Part shown: positions 32,745 through 40,321 of the stretch, one piece after another
Numbering within the stretch: the stretch's first letter is position 1
Layout: every line of letters starts with the position of its first letter
Origin: an uncultured Eubacteriales bacterium
GTDB taxonomy: Bacteria; Bacillota; Clostridia; Lachnospirales; Anaerotignaceae
Reading direction: 5' to 3'
DNA: 55,839 nucleotides
NCBI GenBank assembly: GCA_900546215.1
Contig: URCD01000005.1
Coordinates: forward strand, 1 to 55,839
The notes under the pieces: generated by a model
What the model was told of the DNA's origin: nothing
Databases searched by the model: none
Seen by the model: the letters and a program-made list of their open reading frames with translations, nothing else
Translations under genes and position numbers: made by a program

Positions 32745-34595
32745 ATGGATAAACTAAACAGCGGTCAGCAGGAAGCAGTAAAGCATATTCAAGGCCCGCT
32801 ACTTGTGCTTTCAGGACCTGGAAGTGGAAAAACAACGGCTATAACTGAAAGACTTATATATATGACTGAAAAATGTGGAATAAGTCCCCGTGATATACTG
32901 ACAATAACATTTACAAAAGCGGCCGCTATGGAAATGGAGAATAGATATGCTTCAGCAGGAGGAAAACATGGAGTATCATTTTCTACTTTTCATGCTCTTT
33001 TTTTTAGAATTTTGAGAGAGCATTTTCATTATGACATAGGCATGCTAATAACTGAAAATGAAAAAAGAAGATTTTTATCAGACACCGTGGAACCCTATGG
33101 GATAGAAACAGATGATATAGACCAGACAGTTGACAGTTTTTTTCTTAACTATGGGCTTGTTAAAAATGACCTACAAAACCCAAAAGAATTTGAGCCAAAA
33201 GAGATGATAAAAGAAGAGTTTTTTGCTCTATATAAAATATATGAAGCCCATAAAGAGAGAAATGAAAAAATTGATTTTGACGATATGATGTCAAACTGTT
33301 ATAACCTTCTAACAAATAATAAAGAAGTTCTCAATAAATGGAGGAAAAAGTACAAATATATCCTTATAGACGAATTTCAGGATATAAACAAGGCTCAGTA
33401 CGAATGTATAAAAATGCTGGCATATCCCGAAAACAACATATTTGCTGTTGGCGACGATGACCAGAGCATATACAGCTTCAGAGGGGCAAGACCGGAATTT
33501 ATGCAGGCTTTTGCAAAAGAGTATAAAGGCTGCAGTAAGGTATACCTTGATATAAACTATCGTTCAACGGAGCAAATTATAGCGCTTAGTGAAAAGCTTA
33601 TTTCTAAAAATAAAATCAGATTTAGTAAAAATATAAAGGGGACAGGCAGACAAGGAGCTGTGCCGGCTTTCTTTTACTGCGTTGATGAAAAAGAAGAGGC
33701 TGACAGAATAGTTGATACCATATGTACTCTGCATGATAAAAAAGGTGTTCCATATAAAGAAATGGCTGTTATTTATAGAAATAATCTGGCCTCTAATCCA
33801 TATGCCAGAAGATTTGTAAACAGAGGGATTCCATATTTTCTTAAGGACAATACATATGATGTATACGACCATTGGATAGCAAAGGATATATGCGCCTACG
33901 TTGATTTTATTTATGATACATCTAACGACGAGGCATTTGAGAGGATTATAAACAGACCGTCAAGAAGGGTAAGCAAACGGGTAATAGAGCATGCAAAGAG
34001 AATGGGAATGTCAACCTTCTACGGCGTGATGAATTCAGATATGCTTGGAAAAAAGGGACGAGAAGAGCTTGAACAGCTGTATAATGATATACAGGCGGCA
34101 AGAAAACTCAGCGGAAGAAAACAGGCAGAATTTATCTACAAATACCTTGGTTACAATAAGTATATCGACGATTATGCGGCTTACAAAAAATGCAGCTCAG
34201 TATTTTTAAAGCAGATAGCTGGGGAGGTACTGTCAATAGCGGCCGAGTTAGATGATTTGCGTGGTCTCAAAAGCCTTCTTTCGGATTATAAGTTTAAAAT
34301 AGCGTCAGCACCAGTCCCGGAAAAAGATGAAGATGCTGTAACCCTCACTACAATGCATTCAGCAAAGGGACTGGAATTTGGTACAGTTTTTATACCTTCG
34401 CTGGTGGAAACAATCGTTCCACACGGCAGCCCCAAAATAGACACCGATGTGGAGGAAGAAAGAAGACTGTTTTATGTTGCCGTCACAAGGGCAAAGAGCA
34501 GGCTTATTCTATCCGCATTTTCCTCAATGGGTTATAGCTCTGAGGTAAAGCTGTCCAGATTTCTTGGTGAGCTTGGTATAAGGAAAAAAGAATGA
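32745..34595 (+). CDS. UvrD/PcrA-like SF1 DNA helicase
   Basis: The 616-aa protein has the SF1A motifs in order: Q-motif LNSGQQEAV, Walker A GPGSGKTT, FTKAAAMEM (Ia), IDEFQD (II), GDDDQSIYSFRGA (III), DINYRST (IV), TMHSAKGLEF (V) and EEERRLFYVAVTRAK (VI). It unwinds DNA 3' to 5' using ATP and probably acts in repair or clearance. It is about 100 residues shorter than PcrA/UvrD, mainly at the C-terminus, and is a likely paralogue rather than the housekeeping enzyme. It is monocistronic. Confidence 0.93.
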   Translation: MDKLNSGQQEAVKHIQGPLLVLSGPGSGKTTAITERLIYMTEKCGISPRDILTITFTKAAAMEMENRYASAGGKHGVSFSTFHALFFRILREHFHYDIGMLITENEKRRFLSDTVEPYGIETDDIDQTVDSFFLNYGLVKNDLQNPKEFEPKEMIKEEFFALYKIYEAHKERNEKIDFDDMMSNCYNLLTNNKEVLNKWRKKYKYILIDEFQDINKAQYECIKMLAYPENNIFAVGDDDQSIYSFRGARPEFMQAFAKEYKGCSKVYLDINYRSTEQIIALSEKLISKNKIRFSKNIKGTGRQGAVPAFFYCVDEKEEADRIVDTICTLHDKKGVPYKEMAVIYRNNLASNPYARRFVNRGIPYFLKDNTYDVYDHWIAKDICAYVDFIYDTSNDEAFERIINRPSRRVSKRVIEHAKRMGMSTFYGVMNSDMLGKKGREELEQLYNDIQAARKLSGRKQAEFIYKYLGYNKYIDDYAAYKKCSSVFLKQIAGEVLSIAAELDDLRGLKSLLSDYKFKIASAPVPEKDEDAVTLTTMHSAKGLEFGTVFIPSLVETIVPHGSPKIDTDVEEERRLFYVAVTRAKSRLILSAFSSMGYSSEVKLSRFLGELGIRKKE

Positions 34596-34712
34596 TATTA
34601 AGGGATTTTAGCTTTGTTTATTCATGAAGTTCCATATACCATTTGTTATTATCGCAGAAAATATAACGCTTTTTGCCTTTAATAAGGAAAGTAACGGAAT
34701 TAATAATCATTA

Positions 34713-34741
34713 TTGACATGCAATGAATAATATGCTAGTAT
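34713..34741 (+). promoter_or_regulatory. Promoter of the ABC half-exporter gene
   Basis: TTGACA (34713-34718) and TAGTAT (34736-34741) are 17 bases apart. The leader to ATG 34860 is about 110 bases long and contains a strong hairpin. Confidence 0.8.
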
Positions 34742-34783
34742 ATCATGGAATTATCAGTTATGAAGACTGTACTAGGATTTTGG

Positions 34784-34820
34784 AACCATGAAGGGCATAT
34801 TCCTTCATGGTTATTTTGTT
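34784..34820 (+). terminator. Leader hairpin before the ABC exporter
   Basis: AACCATGAAGG and CCTTCATGGTT form a perfect 11-bp stem with loop GCATATT, followed by ATTTTGTTT. It stands between the promoter and the gene, so it could act as an attenuator. The stem loop resembles the one before the iron-transport operon. Confidence 0.7.
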
Positions 34821-34859
34821 TGAAAATGAATATTCAGCTATTATTAAAGGAGTTTTTGG

Positions 34860-36599
34860 ATGAATAATTTTCAAAAAAAATCAGAACTTCAGATTTTTAT
34901 ATCATATTTTAAACCACATAAAAAACTATTTTTTCTGGATATGGCCTGTGCTCTTATGATTGCAATTATCGACCTTGCGTTTCCTTTTATTTCGCGTTGG
35001 TGCATGTATGTACTTCTTCCAGAAAACGCATGGATTACATTTTGGGTCGTAATGGTAGTTATATTAGTAGCGTATGTAATGAGAGCATTTTTTACATATA
35101 TCATCTGTTATTGGGGACATACTTTTGGCGTACTTGTTGAGGCAGATATCCGCAGGGATTTATTTCAGCATATGCAAAAGCTAGGATTTGATTATTTTGA
35201 TAATAACAGAACAGGGCAATTAATGAGCCGCCTTACCGCAGATCTGTTTGATATTACTGAACTTGCTCATCATGGTCCAGAGGATATGTTTATTTCTGCT
35301 GTTACTATTGTAGGCTCTCTTGCTGTAATGTTTTCAATTCAGTGGCGGCTGGCTCTTGTAATTACACTTATGATTCCGATATTTCTAGTAGTTGTGAGAT
35401 GCTGCCGACGCTCAATGAGCGAAGCGTCAGCAAAGGTAAAACAAACTACCGCATCAATAAATGCAGATATTGAATCTGGACTATCAGGAATTAAAACCGC
35501 AAAAGCGTTTGCAAACGAAGCGACTGAGCTTGAAAAGTTTAATTTGTCAAATAGCTCGTTTAAAACTTCGAAACGCCTGTTTCATAAGGCAATGGGCCGT
35601 TTTAATGCGGTTATGGAGTTTTTTATGTGCCTCTTATCACTTGCAGTTATTGCTGTCGGAGGCGCATTAATTATGAAAGGAAAGTTAAACACTATAGATT
35701 TAATTACATTTAGCCTTTATGTAACGGCTTTTGTTAATCCGCTTCGTAAACTATCAAACTTTGCAGAGCTGTTTGCTAATGGAACAGCGGGACTCCATCG
35801 CTTTGTTGAAATGATGCGTACAGAGCCGACGCTCATAGACTCGCCTGATGCCAAAGAATTGGAGGCTGTAAAAGGGTATATAGACATAAATAAAATAGAT
35901 TTTGCTTATCCAAATAGTCCTGATGTAATTCATGATGTCTCATTACAAATTCATCCGGGTGAGACTATTGCTCTGGTAGGGCCGTCTGGAGGAGGAAAAA
36001 CCACTTTAAGTCAATTAATTCCAAGATTTTATGATGTAACGGAGGGTAGTATCCGTATTGACGGTCAGGATATTCGCAACGTAACTCAAGAATCTCTTCA
36101 CCGCAATATAGGTGTGGTGCAGCAGGACGTATTTCTTTTTGCTGACAGCATTGCTGAGAATATTCGATATGGACGGCTGGATGCTTCAATGGAGGAAATT
36201 GCTCACGCAGCGCAATTAGCTGAAATTTATGATGACATTATTGCTATGCCGGACGGATTTTATACTGACGTCGGGGAAAGAGGCGTACTGCTTTCCGGCG
36301 GTCAAAAACAGAGGATTTCAATAGCGAGGATATTTTTGAAGAATCCTCCGATATTGATTTTAGATGAGGCAACCTCTGCATTAGATAGCGTGACAGAGGC
36401 TAAAATACAGAAAACTTTTGAAAAGTTATCTGTTGGACGTACAACAATTGTTATTGCCCATCGACTTTCAACAGTCAGAAATGCTGACCGGATTGCGGTA
36501 ATAGATAATGGAAAAATCATTGAGCTTGGCTCACATAAAGAACTTATGATGAAAAATGGAGCTTATGCTGAGCTGGTTCGTACTCAGGATTTAACATGA
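34860..36599 (+). CDS. ABC transporter, fused membrane and ATPase domains (half-exporter)
   Basis: The 579-aa type IV exporter has six membrane helices in the N-terminal 320 residues (DMACALMIAIIDLAFPF, VVMVVILVAYVMRAFFTYI and so on). The C-terminal ATPase has Walker A GPSGGGKT, Q-loop VVQQDVFLF, signature LSGGQKQR, Walker B ILILDEATSALD and switch His IAHRLST. It must act as a dimer. AAAGGAG precedes ATG 34860. It stands just before a siderophore/iron importer and could export or import a metallophore, as YbtP/Q-like exporters do, or be a general multidrug exporter. Position is the only hint. Confidence 0.9.
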   Translation: MNNFQKKSELQIFISYFKPHKKLFFLDMACALMIAIIDLAFPFISRWCMYVLLPENAWITFWVVMVVILVAYVMRAFFTYIICYWGHTFGVLVEADIRRDLFQHMQKLGFDYFDNNRTGQLMSRLTADLFDITELAHHGPEDMFISAVTIVGSLAVMFSIQWRLALVITLMIPIFLVVVRCCRRSMSEASAKVKQTTASINADIESGLSGIKTAKAFANEATELEKFNLSNSSFKTSKRLFHKAMGRFNAVMEFFMCLLSLAVIAVGGALIMKGKLNTIDLITFSLYVTAFVNPLRKLSNFAELFANGTAGLHRFVEMMRTEPTLIDSPDAKELEAVKGYIDINKIDFAYPNSPDVIHDVSLQIHPGETIALVGPSGGGKTTLSQLIPRFYDVTEGSIRIDGQDIRNVTQESLHRNIGVVQQDVFLFADSIAENIRYGRLDASMEEIAHAAQLAEIYDDIIAMPDGFYTDVGERGVLLSGGQKQRISIARIFLKNPPILILDEATSALDSVTEAKIQKTFEKLSVGRTTIVIAHRLSTVRNADRIAVIDNGKIIELGSHKELMMKNGAYAELVRTQDLT

Positions 36600-36622
36600 A
36601 AAATACCTGGTTAACTCAAATA

Positions 36623-36651
36623 TTGACATAAAACAACAAGTATGTTAATAT
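36623..36651 (+). promoter_or_regulatory. Promoter of the iron/siderophore operon
   Basis: TTGACA (36623-36628) and TAATAT (36646-36651) are 17 bases apart, 20 bases after the exporter gene ends. A 175-base leader separates it from the binding protein. Confidence 0.78.
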
Positions 36652-36667
36652 TCCAATATAATGAAAA

Positions 36668-36714
36668 CCGCTTGTAGCGGAAAGAGCAGATAGAAATCTG
36701 TAGCAGTTGGCTGT
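36668..36714 (+). ncRNA. Candidate structured leader (tandem hairpins) of the iron operon
   Basis: Three small hairpins follow one another: CCGC/GCGG (36668-36680, loop TTGTA), CAGAT/ATCTG (36687-36700, loop AGAA) and GCAG/CTGT (36703-36714, loop TTGG). They lie between the promoter and a terminator at 36735-36787. The layout is that of a cis-regulatory RNA, but I do not recognise a known riboswitch class. Confidence 0.4.
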
Positions 36715-36734
36715 TAATTTATAAAGAATATCTT

Positions 36735-36787
36735 ATACCACGAAGGTATATTCGAACAATTCGAATTTCTTTTGTGGTATTTTTTTA
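36735..36787 (+). terminator. Terminator-like hairpin in the leader of the iron operon
   Basis: ATACCACGAAGG pairs with CTTTTGTGGTAT (two G-U), with an inner TTCGAA/TTCGAA stem and CAA loop, followed by TTTTTT. It lies 40 bases before ATG 36826, so transcription must read through it to express the importer. Confidence 0.82.
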
Positions 36788-36825
36788 TTCATTTATATTT
36801 AAATCATTTAATTGGAGGACAAAAT

Positions 36826-37995
36826 ATGAAAAAAGTTTTAAAAAAAGTAATCACTGTTTTAATGATTTCCGTATTTGCATTGGGTATGACATCTTGTCAA
36901 TCTGAAAACAAAAGTTCATCAAAATCAGAGACTAACAATTTAGATGAACAAAAGGACAGTGATACAATCACAGTTACAGATGTGGCTGACAGAACTATAA
37001 CAATTCCTAAAGACATAGAAAAAGTTGTAATCACTTTCAATATTGAAGAATACCTTGCTGTTGCTGGAAAAGAGGGTGTTGATAAAATTGTAGGATATAG
37101 CCATAAATATTGGGAGGGCAGACGAGAAGACGCATGGAATACATTTACGACAGCATTCCCACAGCTTTTGGATATACCGGATGTAGGATATAATGAGGAT
37201 ATAAGCGTTGAAAAAATTATTTCACTTGCACCTGATGTTGTAATTATGTCACAGGCTGTGAATTATGACCTTATGGAAACTGAGCTTAGCAGGCTTGCTG
37301 ATGCAGGAATTCAGGTTGCTTTTGTAAATTACCATAAGCAAACTATCGATATGCATAAAAAAAGTACGATGCTGTTGGGTGAAATTATGGGCCAGGAGGA
37401 GCGTGCGGCTGAAATAGCAGACTTTTATGAAAAACAGATGAACTTGGTAACAGAACGTATAGCTGCGCTGCCTGAAGATACTGTAAAACCCAAAGTTTAC
37501 ATGGAATTCAGCAGGGGAGTTGGGACATACGGAAATTCTTGGAGCAATAAAATGTGGGGCGCTTTAATCGGTACATGTGGAGGAGTAAATATCGCAGCAG
37601 ATCTTGCTGACAGCAACAGTGTGGATGTTGCCCCTGAACAGGTTATAGCTTCAAATCCTGACATAGTCATTTTTACTGCCAGCCCGCAGACAGATATTGA
37701 TGATAATATCGTTTTGGGATATGGGGCCGATGAGCAGAAAGCATTATCTGCTTTGGAGGCATATAAAAACAGAGATGGATGGGGAAGCCTTAACGCAGTT
37801 AAAAACGAGAGAATGAGCGCGTTATATCATGACTTATCCCGCCACATATTTGACTTTGCAGGAACTCAGTTCCTTGCGAAACAAATTTATCCGGAATTAT
37901 TTGAAGATATTAATCCGGAAGAAAATCTCAGAGATTTTTTTGATAAATATATGCCTGTTGAATTGGATGGGGTATGGACTATATCGCTGACTTAA
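36826..37995 (+). CDS. Iron/siderophore-type substrate-binding lipoprotein (FecB-like)
   Basis: The 389-aa protein has a signal peptide with lipobox MTSC and a class III binding-protein fold. It shows the repeated hallmarks VTDVADRTITIPKDIEKVV and ISLAPDVVIMSQAV joined by a long backbone helix. No haem axial His or cobalamin marker is evident, so the ligand may be a siderophore, haem or cobalamin. A longer frame from 36772 covers the leader and is rejected; ATG 36826 follows TTGGAGG. The next two genes complete the importer. Confidence 0.92.
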   Translation: MKKVLKKVITVLMISVFALGMTSCQSENKSSSKSETNNLDEQKDSDTITVTDVADRTITIPKDIEKVVITFNIEEYLAVAGKEGVDKIVGYSHKYWEGRREDAWNTFTTAFPQLLDIPDVGYNEDISVEKIISLAPDVVIMSQAVNYDLMETELSRLADAGIQVAFVNYHKQTIDMHKKSTMLLGEIMGQEERAAEIADFYEKQMNLVTERIAALPEDTVKPKVYMEFSRGVGTYGNSWSNKMWGALIGTCGGVNIAADLADSNSVDVAPEQVIASNPDIVIFTASPQTDIDDNIVLGYGADEQKALSALEAYKNRDGWGSLNAVKNERMSALYHDLSRHIFDFAGTQFLAKQIYPELFEDINPEENLRDFFDKYMPVELDGVWTISLT

Positions 37996-38017
37996 AAAGA
38001 ATGTTGAGGAATTGAAA

Positions 38018-39088
38018 TTGAACTTGCAGGAAAGAAAAAAAGAAATAAAGAGTACAGGATATGAAGTATATTGTAAAATAAGTTCAAGAAAAATTGCCAT
38101 ATTGTTTGGTTTTATAATATTCTGCTGCTTCACTCTTGTAATCGACACTATGACAGGCTCAGCAATGCTGCCTGCAAAAGAGGTGTTTAGCTGTATTTTT
38201 TCACCGGAAAACGCATCTGAAACAACACATGTAATTGTGTGGAGCATGAGAATACCAATTGCAATTATGGCTTTAACAATAGGAACTGCGCTTGGGACAT
38301 CAGGTGCAGTTATGCAGACAATACTTCATAACCCGTTGGCCAGCCCATATACTTTGGGAGTCGGAGCAGGTTCTGCGTTTGGAGCATCGCTGGCAATAGT
38401 TATGGGCTGGGGAGAAATAGGGGTATCATTATCAGCGTTTGTATTTTCATTTTTGATTTGTCTTTTAACTTATGGCATGGGCAAATCTAGGGGAATGTCA
38501 ACTAATTCTATGGTGCTTGCGGGAATAGCGTTACTTTTTCTGTTCCAAGCATTACAGGCACTTATACAATATGGAGCTTCTGAAACGGAAAATCAAAGCA
38601 TTGTGTTCTGGACATTTGGAAGCCTGCAAAAATCCACATGGGGAAAGCTTTCTATTACTGTTTTAATAACGGCTGTCTGTATACCGTTTATTATGAAAGA
38701 CTCTTGGAAATATACAGCGCTGCTTATGGGAGACGAAAAGGCGGATAGTTTAGGCATACGTGTTAATTACATAAAACTTAAAGCATTTTTTATTATCTCT
38801 CTTTTAGCTGCGGTTGCGGTATGCTTTACGGGAACAATAGGTTTTGTAGGGCTTGCTGGTCCGCATATTGCCCGTATGCTGGTGGGTGAGGATCAGAGAT
38901 TTTATATACCTGTTTCTGCGGTTTGCGGAGCGGCAGTTTTGTCAGCTGCTTCTATAATAAGCAAAATAATTGTACCCGGAACTATATTCCCTATAGGAAT
39001 TATAACATCCATTATAGGAGTGCCGTTTTTCTTTGTTCTGGTAATAAGATCAAGGGGGGCGATATGTAGTGGATATAAGTGTAAATAA
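38018..39088 (+). CDS. FecCD-family ABC permease of the iron importer
   Basis: The 356-aa permease has about ten membrane helices with VWSMRIPIAIMALTIG, ILHNPLASPYTLGVGAGS, and GFVGLAGPHIARMLVG, the standard FecCD signatures. I chose TTG 38018, seven bases after GAGGA; another TTG at 38012 lies only one base from that site. It follows the binding-protein gene by 22 bases and overlaps the ATPase gene by 20 bases. It shares the family with the permease at 23394 but is clearly a different copy. Confidence 0.9.
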   Translation: MNLQERKKEIKSTGYEVYCKISSRKIAILFGFIIFCCFTLVIDTMTGSAMLPAKEVFSCIFSPENASETTHVIVWSMRIPIAIMALTIGTALGTSGAVMQTILHNPLASPYTLGVGAGSAFGASLAIVMGWGEIGVSLSAFVFSFLICLLTYGMGKSRGMSTNSMVLAGIALLFLFQALQALIQYGASETENQSIVFWTFGSLQKSTWGKLSITVLITAVCIPFIMKDSWKYTALLMGDEKADSLGIRVNYIKLKAFFIISLLAAVAVCFTGTIGFVGLAGPHIARMLVGEDQRFYIPVSAVCGAAVLSAASIISKIIVPGTIFPIGIITSIIGVPFFFVLVIRSRGAICSGYKCK

Positions 39089-39866
39089 TATTAGTTTTTC
39101 ATACCCAAAGTCAGATAAACAGGTTTTAAAGAATATAAGCTTCAATGCAAAACAGTCTGAAATAACCAGTTTAATAGGAGCAAACGGAGCAGGAAAATCC
39201 ACACTTATTAAATCTATATTGGGCGTACTAAAAGCAGACGGACAAGTCCTGCTTGGGGATAAAAATATAAATAGCTTCAGCAGGCAGGAATTAATGAGAC
39301 ATGTTGGTTATCTTACGCAGGAGAATTCGTTTTTGTCATCTCTTACGGTGTTTGAAGTTATTATGCTTGGACGAATGCACAGCTTACGCATTAGAGTGGA
39401 TAAAGAGGAAATTGACAAAGTATGGGCAGTAATGAATAACCTTGGAATAGAAGACCTTGCTGAAAGACCTTTTTATGCCTTAAGCGGCGGGCAGAGGAGG
39501 ATTGTTGGTTTGGCTCAGACAATTGTTAAGGAGCCTGACGTTTTAATTCTCGATGAACCTACAGCAAACCTTGATATACAAAATGAACTTGAAGTTTTGG
39601 AGTTGATAAAAACTTACACAAAAAAGAAGAATGTAACTACTCTAATGATACTTCATGACCTTAACATGGCCAGCAGATTTTCTGACAAGCTTGTATTAAT
39701 GAATAATAACTGCATATACAGCAGCGGAAAACCCATTGATGTAATAACAGAATTATCAGTAAGAGAGGCATATGGCGTTAATGTATTTATTCACGTTGAT
39801 AAGGCTGGAATACCGATGATTCATCTTATTAATTCTGTAGGAGAAAAGAAGTATAGCTTCGATTAG
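39069..39866 (+). CDS. ABC ATP-binding protein of the iron importer
   Basis: The 265-aa ATPase has Walker A GANGAGKST, Q-loop LTQENSFL, signature LSGGQRRI, Walker B VLILDEPTANLD and switch His ILHDLNMA (FepC/BtuD group). A GTG start at 39069 is used within the permease gene after AAGGGGGG; no ATG is near. It ends the FecBCD set and is followed, 10 bases later, by the remnant of a methyltransferase gene. Confidence 0.92.
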   Translation: MDISVNNISFSYPKSDKQVLKNISFNAKQSEITSLIGANGAGKSTLIKSILGVLKADGQVLLGDKNINSFSRQELMRHVGYLTQENSFLSSLTVFEVIMLGRMHSLRIRVDKEEIDKVWAVMNNLGIEDLAERPFYALSGGQRRIVGLAQTIVKEPDVLILDEPTANLDIQNELEVLELIKTYTKKKNVTTLMILHDLNMASRFSDKLVLMNNNCIYSSGKPIDVITELSVREAYGVNVFIHVDKAGIPMIHLINSVGEKKYSFD

Positions 39867-39876
39867 GAGAATGAAA

Positions 39877-40075
39877 ATGGATTTACAGGAAAGAATAAAT
39901 CGTTATTGGTCGAAAAGATCAGATGAATTTGCGGACGCAAGATATCAGGAGTTCCACAGTGATAAAAAATAAAATGGCTTGAAGTGATTAGAAGGTATAT
40001 TCCAATAAAGAGAATTAAGAGTATTTATGGACAAACCCATCACCGCTGTTTATGGTCATGGCTCGAAAAGATTAA
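39877..40075 (+). pseudogene. Decayed SAM-methyltransferase gene (N- and C-terminal remnants)
   Basis: Behind TAGGAGA, ATG 39877 opens MDLQERINRYWSKRSDEF..., the N-terminal helix pattern of class I SAM-dependent methyltransferases, but stops after 31 codons at 39970. One more A in the A6 run at 39964-39969 would continue as KWLEVIRRYIP. Then, in yet another frame, NPSPLFMVMARKD and a stop at 40073 look like the C-terminus of the same family. The SAM-binding core (about 150 residues) is missing, so the gene is a remnant with an internal deletion. It was probably the fourth gene of the iron-transport operon. Confidence 0.65.
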
Positions 40076-40321
40076 GAGAATTTAGGCTGAAATTTACTAT
40101 AAAAAATTTATAATAAAGTAAAAAGGGGTATACACCATTATGATGTATACCCTATAATTATTTATTGCACTATTCTATCTTATCAAAATTTTCCAACAAT
40201 ATAAAATTTAAATAAACTTAAGACATTTTTAATAGCTTTTAATATGCTTCTGAAAGTATAATTATGGCAGTAATAAGATTACAGTCGGAAGGACTGTTTT
40301 ATATACTTGGGAGGTGCAGAA
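40076..40321 (+). other. Gap before the vWA/ABC locus with hairpins
   Basis: A hairpin GGGTATACA/TGTATACCC (40126-40152) without a clear T run lies after the methyltransferase remnant and may end the iron-operon transcript. A TATAAT at 40257-40262 could be a -10 without a good -35. A short ACAGTC/GACTGT stem with TTTT (40281-40300) sits just before the locus. No gene was seen in the rest, which is A/T-rich. Confidence 0.5.

Noticed and set aside
34760..34867. Possible leader ORF MKTVLGFWNHEG... overlapping the hairpin before the ABC exporter
   Set aside because: It has no ribosome binding site and runs through the hairpin and into the next gene start; most likely a chance frame.
36661..36693. 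Ten-codon ORF MKTACSGKSR in the iron-operon leader
   Set aside because: No ribosome binding site precedes the ATG and it lies at the very start of the transcript; hairpins are the better explanation.
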